A DNA stretch of 14,069 nucleotides, taken from NCBI GenBank assembly GCA_003024985.2, contig PXIH01S0008346.1; one strand, 5' to 3'. This DNA comes from Euperipatoides rowelli. Lineage: Eukaryota > Onychophora > Udeonychophora > Euonychophora > Peripatopsidae. Under the pieces are notes generated by a model, which was given only the letters and a program-made list of their open reading frames with translations, did not search any database and was not told where the DNA came from. Shown here one piece after another: positions 1 to 8,500 of the stretch. The translations under genes were made by a program, and so were the position numbers. Each line of letters opens with the position of its first letter. Position 1 is the stretch's first letter.

Positions 1-50
1 ATCATCATCTTCATCATCATCATCAATATCGTCATCATCATCATAATATA
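1..50. repeat. (ATC)n microsatellite
   Basis: This is an interrupted ATC/ATCATC trinucleotide tract at the very left edge, so it may continue outside the window. It is followed to about position 170 by A/T-rich and A/G-rich low-complexity DNA, including an almost pure A/G stretch near 95-137. No coding potential is seen. Confidence 0.85.
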
Positions 51-719
51 TTTAATTTTTTTTTTAAATATTATTATCCCTTTTTATGAAAACAAGAAAA
101 AAAAAAAGAAAGAAAATGAAGAAGAAAAAAAAAGAAGTTCCTTTTTTTTAAAAAAAAAAAATCACTAGTTATCCAAATTCATTGTTTTATGTTTTTCTGA
201 TTAGCAAGTTATAAACATTACTGTAAAAATTCTTTACAGTATGTACCGTATCTATGATTAAAATAAGTTAATTTATTTATTTTATTTTGAATTTTTGCTA
301 TTAAAAGGAATTTATTATTATTTTTTTGTTATGATGAAAAAATCTTTTTTTTTTTATGTGTGTTTATATAATAATGTTTATCTGTATTAGTTGTATTTTG
401 GAAACATTAAAATTATTTTTTGTGATTTTTTTTGTTGGTATGATTAATATAAAGTTTATAGTATAGAAGAAAAAAAATCTTAATTTAAAAAAAAATGCTG
501 AGTCTGAGTACTTTTTTAATTGTTTTAGCCATTCATAGATGGAAGCAGAGTAAAATGAACCTGATTGATTGTAGCTAAAAAAAATAGGATTATATAAAAT
601 ATGACAATTTTTTTATACGAAAAAATATTTTTTCAATTTTCAAACTTTTCTAATATAAATTTATAAACAATAATCACCTTTCCTTTATAAACCCTTATTT
701 ATAAATAATAATTTAATAA

Positions 720-770
720 CCAATCAAAACACAGTATTGTCTTTTCTATTAGCCATTTTTAAATGGCGCG
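720..770 (+). promoter_or_regulatory. Possible promoter: CCAAT box and paired YY1-like cores
   Basis: CCAATCA at 720-726 is followed by GCCATTT-TT-AAATGGC (752-767), an inverted pair of the ATGGC core bound by YY1, and then GCG at 768-770. In this A/T-rich stretch these are the most promoter-like words upstream of MLH1. They lie about 1.65 kb before the start codon, so use for MLH1 would need a spliced 5' UTR. CAG|GTATGA at 866-874 could be the donor and TTTAATTACAG ending at 2381 the acceptor. All of this is inference. It could equally serve a gene on the opposite strand, or nothing. Confidence 0.2.
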
Positions 771-2064
771 TAATGGCAAACTCAAATACAAATATTAAAA
801 ACAAAACACAAATTACTAAAATTGAATCGAAGTACAGTACACTAAAAACTTAATTCAAGTATATTCAGGTATGATAATTAGATTTCTTGCGTTAATTATT
901 ATTTTAGACTTATTAAACACTTACTTTGCTGCAATAATACTAATAAAAAAGCTTCGCTCAGAAACGAAGTGGCTAGTGTCCCGTTCAAATTTAATTTAAT
1001 TAAAAAAAACAAAAAAAAAAAAAACGTTAACAAGTATGTTAAGTCGAAACATTTTCATACATATTAAAATTAAAAAAAAAGAAACCAAGTTGAAAAGATT
1101 TCAATACTATAGAGAGCTTTAAAAATTAAGTTATAAGCACCTTAGCCTATCTTACTAAAATGACTAAAGGAATTCTGGTGCTTTTTTTGTAGCACCAAAA
1201 TAAAGAATGGTGATTACATGTATCTACATCTACAGTAAATATAGAAAATCTGAATTTTGTGTTTTTGGACATGTGACCTTTCTAAAATGACTGATTCAAT
1301 TACTATGTCATATTAATACATGAAATTATAAAGTAATTTCACTATAATTTAGGATTAAGAGAAAATAGATATGAAATATATGTAGCCTACAGTAACTTAT
1401 AGCCTTTACAAGAATTTATACAGAGAAATAGATTGCAATAGCCTATATAAAATTAATACAAACCAAAATATTTATATTAGGTTACATAATACTAGGATCC
1501 AATACACTAGAAATTTAATACAGCATTTGCACAAATTTTACAAATATTAATGTAGCCTAAGCTTATATGGAGAGCTACAATAATTCAATATTCCACAATA
1601 CATGCAAATTGAATTCTTTGCCCAAATCTAGGCACATAAAGTTATTATAGCCGTTACGCAAGTCGATTCTCTTAGTCTATGTGGCAGTCTGTCCAAATGT
1701 TGCAACACTCTGTAAGTCAAGTAGTTCTCACTTGCTCTTTTTCAAATCTAGGTGATGGTTAATTTCTGGTGATGTTCCACTGTTTTAAAAAGAGATTTGG
1801 CATTCTTTTATTATTAAAAAAAATTACAGTAGAAACATAAATGAGATCATCTCTCAAAGCTCGCTGTGTTGGGGACTAGATGCCAATTAGAATTATTTTG
1901 TCAAGGTAAACTGTATTTCTTAGGCTATTAATACATTTAGAATACCTGTCAGTGCAATTATTCAGGAATATTGCATCTTTTTTTTGTACCGATATTTTAA
2001 ATCCCATATGATCCTGTCATAGTCCAATAATGGTTGGTTCAGGGATGATTCCAGCCTAAATATC

Positions 2065-2115
2065 CAGGGGAGCAGTAGGGGGGGAGCCAAAATTTTTAAA
2101 GGGGCCGTTTTTTGG
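2065..2115. mobile_element. G-rich transposon-like fragment
   Basis: This is an abrupt G-rich patch in A/T-rich surroundings: CAGGGGAGCAGTAGGGGGGG, then AGCCAAAATTTTTAAAGGGG. It resembles the degenerate ends of non-autonomous DNA transposons with CAGGGGCGTAG-type termini that I recall from other animal genomes. No opposite terminus or target duplication was found, so this is a weak call. Confidence 0.25.
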
Positions 2116-2381
2116 TTGTGAATATTTTGATGAGGTTTTTTTTTTTTTTTTGTGTGACGTTTTGATGATCATTTATTGTGTTATTTGTTGTAATATTGTC
2201 CATAATTATTACTTTTTTTTTTTTTTATAAATTCAGACTATCTAGCATTTAAGTTTGAATATGTTTTTTGTCATTATTTTTATAGCCTATATTTTTTTAA
2301 AGGAAATAAATTGAATATAGAGCTAATTTTGAACATTCTCAATACATGTTAAGTTTTAATACTAGTTTCATTTAATTACAG

Positions 2382-2410
2382 CTTTCTACTCAATTTCTAT
2401 GTTTTAAAGA
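2382..2410 (+). other. Probable 5' UTR end with 2-codon upstream ORF
   Basis: An acceptor-like TTTAATTACAG ends at 2381, so 2382-2410 may be the start of a spliced exon carrying the last bases of the 5' UTR. If unspliced it is simply leader. It contains ATG TTT TAA (2399-2407), which ends 3 nt before the MLH1 start codon. That upstream ATG has T at -3 and T at +4, a weak context. The MLH1 ATG has A at -3. Confidence 0.4.
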
Positions 2411-2523
2411 ATGTCGACTGTTCCAGTTATTCGTAAGTTAGATGAAGTTGTTATAAATCGAATTGCAGCTGGAGAAGTTATTCAAAGACCAGCAAATGCA
2501 TTGAAGGAAATGATAGAAAACAG
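2411..2523 (+). CDS. MLH1: MLH1 coding exon 1
   Basis: This exon has 113 coding nt: residues 1-37 and two bases of codon 38. It opens [20 protein letters not shown] and continues with the family signature [10 protein letters not shown] and the helix holding Glu33 and Asn37. The start is chosen because similarity to human MLH1 begins at this Met. The -3 base is A, and an in-frame start further up is not needed. The donor is CAG|GTTAGT at 2524. Human exon 1 has 116 coding nt, so the junction is the same, with a one-codon deletion near the N-terminus. Confidence 0.97.
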
Positions 2524-5500
2524 GTTAGTATTTAAAAGTCATTATATACAGTAGAATATACTGCATACTGCACATAGTATACTATTACAGTATATTACAA
2601 TCTTTCTATTTTTTGTATACAATATATCCAATAGGCTACATATACAGTACATTTTATTGTATACACTATCTACTACTGCATAATATATACTGTATATAAA
2701 CTGTATGCAGTATGTACAGCACTTATTGTAGGCTATATACTGTATAATGTACTGTATACAGGTAGTTATCAATTTACATGTTTTTGGAACAATGCAAATT
2801 TAGAATTACTATCACTTTATTTGGGATAAAGCAGTTTGCTAATTGGCAAATGTTGTCAGAAGTATGAATAATATCTTCTATTTTTTTTACCAAACATTAT
2901 TGTGCAAGACATTTTAATTAATTGTTTTTTTTTTCTTTTTTCAGTTTAAATGACCCAAATAAAAAAGTATTTCCTTAGGATAATAAAAAGCTTGCCGCTA
3001 ACTTTACAGTACTTTTTTTTAAGACCATAATACATTTGATCATCTTTTTCATAGCTATTTCATTTTGAAATCTTGTTATTAATAAATTTACATAAAAGCT
3101 TTATGTAAATTTGTTAAATTTCATAAATATCGATGACAAATATGTTAAATTCATATTATAGTAAATTTAAAAAGTTATAGAATATGTCATTTTTTTTTTC
3201 ATTATAAGTGGAAAATATCAAAGTACAAACTACAATGCCTATAATAAAATGCTCTATACTATACAGGTAGTCCCCCCCCCCCCCCCCCAACACAATCGAG
3301 CATAGTCTGACAGTAATGAAATTCCAGTAATTTGAAACTAAACAAAAAATAAAACATATTTAAAGTAAACATAGAAGAAATTTAACCGTGAGACTCGTAT
3401 ATGAAAAAAATAAAAATATCTATCTGTAAAACATACAGCATTACGGTAGTTAAGCTTGATTAAAACTATGACATCGCCTGCAACCCTGTCTACATGGAAT
3501 GAGCATAACTTTTTTTTAAAAATTACTTTGGTTATATGATGCATTCAACATCAAAGTTGAATGCATCTAAGTTTAGACATTTTTTTTCTTCAATTTATCC
3601 TTCATAGAAGAAAACGTGATGTAGCCTAGTGAATATCAAAGTTGATTGTATACATTCTGATTTTAAGTGAAGACACTTTCTTCACATCTATGCTATCTAA
3701 TAGATTGAACGCTAATGTTGATGCAGAAAATAAGGCACATGATGCATTGGACATCAAAGCTGATTGTCCACTTTCTCCGTTTCCACACGTCACGAAAAAA
3801 GATTACATAATGTGGCGAACATCAAATTTGACTATCCACTTCCACGATTCACAAAAAAGAATATATGATGTATTGAACATCAGAGTCAATTGTCCATTTA
3901 CTGGTTTTAATACACTTTCTTCATTACTACGCTTCACATGTTGTGACAAACGTCAAATTTCCACGATTCACAGGAAGAATATAATGTATTGGACATCAGA
4001 GTCAATTGTCCATTATTGATTCTAAGTGAAAACATGTTCATTTCCATGCTTCACAAAAAGCTCATGATGTATTAAGCATCACTGTTAACTGTCCACTTCC
4101 ATGCAGTGCCATCTTTATGTATGGGCCCATGCCCAGGGCCCCGCGATCCATGGGGCCCCCTTGCCTGCTATTGTTTACATAAAAAAAAAAGACTACATCA
4201 AATTTACATCAAATCAGAATTTGCTAAAATCTACCACAACTACATTAGCGCAGAAGAACTAGAGATGGAATGTCTGCATTTAACAGAATATTTGAAAGGT
4301 GTCCATATTAGTGAAAATGAAGAAACTATTAGTATTTCAGAACTGTAATATCTTATAAGAGTAGACAAAATCGAAGACACATTTTCAAATGTAGAATAAA
4401 ATAAAAATTATAACTAGAATGTTGTTTATTCCTGTTGATAACCTAAAGTAGATTAGAAAATTATTTCTCTCAGAGAGCCCCATATCCTAAAGTGCCATGG
4501 ACCTCCACTTGGCTAAAGACGGCCCTGCTTCCACGGTTCTAAGTAAAAATATTTTTTCTTCTCTTTCATTTTTCATAGAATATCTGATGTAGTTAACATA
4601 AATGTTGATTGTCCCTCATTGCGATTCTAAGTGTAGACATTTTTCTTAACTTGTTTCATGGAAAGATTAGGCTATATGAAGTTATTGAACATCAGAATTG
4701 ATTGTTCACTTCATGGTTCTATATTTAAAAAAAAAAATGTTTTATTGCTTATGTTATTTCTTTTTTATAGTTTTTATTTCCACTATTTATACTTGTGTAT
4801 AGCCATAAATTTTAAGATCAGTTATCACTGAATTATACTTAACATCTGGTTTTTTTTTTAAATTTTAGTTTGGATGCTAAAGCTACCAATATTCAAGTCA
4901 CTGTCAAGGCTGGTGGATTGAAATTCTTACAAATACAGGATAATGGAATTGGCATTCGGGTAAAGTACACCATTTTTTAAGTTAATTGATATTTTGATTT
5001 ATGGTAGGCCTACCAAAAGTGGAGGAAAATAAAATAAAATAAATAGTTTTTACCAGCATAAATATTTCATCTCATCATTACTGTAAAAAAAAAAAAGAAA
5101 AATTAAAATGACTTAATAACATTAATTTATTATTTACAATAGATCATCAAAAGCATTAGCTCTAAAATTACAAAATAAATTTGCTGCTATTAGCTGAATA
5201 TACACTACACTGTATTTTTAAAATATCAAAGACTTTTTTTTTTAAAAGATCATTTATATTTCAGCCTATTAAATCAAAATATGGGATTATTCTCAGTGAG
5301 GGTGGAGAATTAGCGTTTTGGAAAGTTAGAATTTGGTCTAAAAATTGATATGGAAAAACCTTAAAATATTCTCTCCAAAATCTCTTCTGGTTTCTATTGT
5401 TTTGTCAGCCTTAGGGAATTTTTTTTTTCTTCTTTTCTTCTAAGTATTATAATAATATATAGTATAGGCCTATTTTTTTGTGGTAAAAAATTATAGTTGT

Positions 5501-8500
5501 CATTCACAATAATACTTTTCATTCTGATATGCAGTGAAATATTTCTTAATTTACGCCACTACGGTACTTTAAATACAGGAAATCCTTGAGGCCATAAAGT
5601 GGGTGATCTATTTAGACATTGTGGTCACGGTACTACCTTTTTTTTATTTTTTCAAATATACGGAAGTTTGCAGATGTAATTCAGTTTAAATGAGCATTAA
5701 TATACTCTTGTAATTTTTGACAATATTTTGTATTATTTCTAATAATTTAAATGTAATCAATTAAATTAACAAATCAAAATTAAAGTAAACATATTAGGAC
5801 TAGCAAAATTTAGGCATTGATCAACATAGCAATGATTATTATTTATCTCTTAATTTTTAAGAAACTTTCAAATTGACATATGATAATAACCTGCAGATGC
5901 TGTGGCTTTTTAAATGAGTAGAAAAATGCTAGCTGTTCCCCCTCCCCCTGGATTCAAAAGTGTTTCTTTACATATATTTTTCTAACTGCATGTTATATTT
6001 GAATAAATTATATATATTTTTTTAAAAGTTGAAATTGGATTTTAAGAAACCACCCCTATGTCTTGGCCAAAGTTAAATAAAGTGTGCCATTATCAAAACA
6101 TTGCACCGTCACCACACTTAATTTTTTTGATCACTCTGAAAGAAAACCATGCAACTGCGCCCCCTAGAGTTTACCTCATCTAAGGTTCAGGAGAATGTTT
6201 GCATGTATGTAACACAAATAAGTGAACCGTTTTGAAAAAAAATCTTTAAAAGAATTTCTTATTCTAGCCAAACAATTGCATCTGGGCAATTTTGCAGTGC
6301 CTTTTGGTAAATCTAAGGTTTACTAGCATGGTGTCGAACAAGGGGGCCACCCCCTTTTTCCTCCGAATGAATGCTAAGTGTGCTTGCGCCTTGATAGCTA
6401 TTCTATGGTAGTTGATTATAAGGAGAGATTTATAACAATAACTACAATATATTTTTAATCTTATTGCTAACTCTTAAATATCAAAAGAGAAAGAGAGAAA
6501 AATTGCATGCCTATACCAGTGTTTCACATTAATATTGTCAGTAGGAATATTGTGAAATAAAGAAATCAGAAAATGCAGGAGCTCAATAGTTTGCTGACCT
6601 TATATTGTATACAATACACACTTTCAGTGAACTATATACAGTCTTGTGTCAGCAAATTATTGAGCACCTGCAGTTATTCACTACTTTACTAATAGAAAAA
6701 TCATCTGAAGAGTATTGCGTAAGAGATGCTATTCGCTTATTGATCAGCTGATTGAGAAAAAAATAGTTTCTTTTAGCATGAAAGAATGGGAGAGGCATTC
6801 ATTTCTCTCTTTCTCTTTGGATATTTAGAATTAGTAATAAGATTAAAAATATATTGCAATTATTATTATAAATCCTACCATGTAATTAACTATTTGATAC
6901 AATACCATATATTTATTTAAACTGTGTCAAATCATGTTTCTGTGAAAAACGTATTACGGTAAATCTTTAATCTCCTAAAGTGTATTATCAACTTTGTCAA
7001 TTTAGTTTTATTTTGTGAAAAAAAAATGTAGGTTTTAATTCATCAACTTTTCTTATTTCGTTTAAAAAGTGTGAAAATCTAAGTTTTATAAATGTTAGCG
7101 ATGAACAAAGACATATAGAAATCAAAGCAAACACAAGCTGTTTGTTTAGAGAGAAACAGGGCCCAATAAGTGACATTTACCACATTTTTAATATTTGCAC
7201 GTACAGTATATCCGTCATAGGGTTGGGACATAGTGATTTTAATATGAAGTTAGGATTCAGGGTTATGGTAAGGTTAGGACTAAGTGAAAAAATAAAACTG
7301 CTATCCATTTTGATCATGTCACTAAAATTGTTTCTAGGCTCTCGTGTTTGTTTTAATTTCTATTTAAGATGAATAGATGACGTTGTTAGTTCTTCGCTAC
7401 TCTTTTAGATGAAACTAGCGTTTAAGCCTGTCACACGGGTATCAAACATTTTTTTTTGTTTAAGCCGTTGTTTTTTTTTTTATCTAAGAGAAAACATCAC
7501 TTAATGTTTCTAAAAATAGTTCCCCTGCCGAGCGCAGATGGCGCTGTTAATGGCTTCGGAACACGATCATACATTTTTTGGTAAAATTAAACTAATTTTA
7601 CAAATTTGAAAATTGCATTGATAATTCACTTTAAATTATTTCTTGACTAAAACGGTAATCTTGATGTAAATCGGTTTTTGGATAAAAACTAATCCAAATT
7701 TATCATTTTGTTTTACATTAAATTTTAGTTCTTATATCTATTTTGCATTGATTGGCTAAATGTTTATTAGTGTTTATCATTTAATCAACAAATTAGTAAA
7801 AGAAATATAATATACTTATCGAATAATGATTTATTTAAAAATTAAAATTGTTTAATTGTTTCATAAATTCTCTTACGAAGGCTGTCAAATTTGTCATATT
7901 TTATAAAAATTATATTTTCTGTGTCAGTGTTTTCTGTGAAAAGTCACCAAAAAGTTATAATCCTTAATTTAGTGTTTCCTACAGATTTAAAAAGTGGCAG
8001 GTTAAAACATACAGTAAGTGAATGAAAGAGGCACTTTTTTTAACTTTTTTTTTTGTTGAGGAAGGGGGGGGGGGGGGAGTAAATTACTTCATACACCCTT
8101 TCCCACAAAAATTTAATAGTTTTGGATGGACACAAAATAATATTTTTTTTTTAAATAGAGAAATAGAGTGAAATGCTTAAAGGTCAAATGTAATGGATTT
8201 ATTTGATTTTTTTGTTTTGTTTTTATTATTGATTTTTAAAGATACAGTAATTACTAAAAAAAAATTTCACTGGAAAAAAATAATTTTTTAAATTATTTTT
8301 TTCCAGTGAAAATGCATAAAAAAAAAGTTAAGTAAAGATAAATTAAGAATATTCCTATCCTCCGTCTGAGATTACAAAAAAAAAAAAGGTTTCAAACATT
8401 TTTTCGATTCAAGATTATTTTTATGATGCAACTGTTTTTATATCTGTTTAGGTGATGTTGATTATGCTGTAAATAGAGTGGTGTTCTGCTTGTAGTAAAG

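Larger units (their letters stand above)
51..2380. other. Upstream non-coding region of MLH1
   Basis: About 2.3 kb of A/T-rich DNA with long poly-A and poly-T runs and no open frame of coding character on either strand. Scattered TAGCCTA/TAGGCTA words (near 1145, 1384, 1440, 1553, 1921, 2285) and TACAGTA words (near 238, 829, 1230, 1389, 1826) recur here as in the introns. A possible promoter (720-770), a possible 5' UTR donor (869) and a G-rich transposon-like patch (2065-2115) are listed separately. I see no tRNA or other RNA gene. Confidence 0.6.
3537..4770. repeat. Diverged tandem repeat, unit about 85 bp, about nine units, interrupted by a hAT element
   Basis: Units begin at about 3537, 3617, 3740, 3808, 3866, 3983, 4064, 4585 and 4676. 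The approximate consensus runs TGATGTATTGAACATCAAAG, then TTGATTGTCCACTTCCAC, then GGTTCTAAGTGAAAACAT, then a T/C-rich part and CTTCACAGAAAGAATA. Spacing is irregular (about 58-123 bp), so some units are truncated and others hold inserts. Removing the hAT element and one target copy leaves the interrupted unit at 89 bp, close to its neighbours (81 and 91), which supports both calls. The 125-residue open frame at 3642-4019 lies wholly inside these units and is not considered coding. Confidence 0.8.
2524..4868 (+). other. MLH1: MLH1 intron 1 (phase 2)
   Basis: 2345 bp from GTTAGT to TTTTAG. It contains a TACTGTA-rich tract, a poly-C run, hairpins, the diverged tandem repeat at 3537-4770 and the hAT insertion at 4104-4527, each given separately. 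The open frame at 3642-4019 is made of tandem-repeat units and is not a gene. The minus-strand open frames near 2542-2772 and 3338-3544 are low-complexity artefacts. Confidence 0.93.

Noticed and set aside
948-995. tRNA-like piece: CTTCG...CGAAG hairpin and CCGTTCAAATT resembling a B box
   Set aside because: No A box at the right spacing, no acceptor stem and no anticodon arm.
1176-1200. TGGTGCT...AGCACCA hairpin resembling a terminator or histone 3' stem-loop
   Set aside because: The sequence differs from the histone stem-loop, no gene ends before it, and bacterial-type terminators do not apply in this genome.
1-2380. A gene upstream of MLH1, such as a divergent neighbour
   Set aside because: No frame of useful length or splice-bounded coding segment on either strand.
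2542-2772. 76-residue minus-strand open frame rich in Tyr, Cys and Ile
   Set aside because: It is the direct product of the TACTGTA low-complexity tract. No start context, homology or splice signal supports a gene.
3642-4019. 125-residue open frame on the + strand
   Set aside because: It lies wholly inside the diverged tandem repeat. The peptide repeats in step with the DNA units and has no known domain.
5930-6365. C-rich patches (CCCCCTCCCCCTGG, GCGCCCCCTAGA, GGGGGCCACCCCC) as one transposon
   Set aside because: They stand out from the A/T background, but I found no paired termini or target duplication to define an element.
7142-7372. 76-residue + strand open frame in intron 2
   Set aside because: No recognisable motif, and it spans the telomere-like tract. 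Its first codon is a TTG rather than a normal start.
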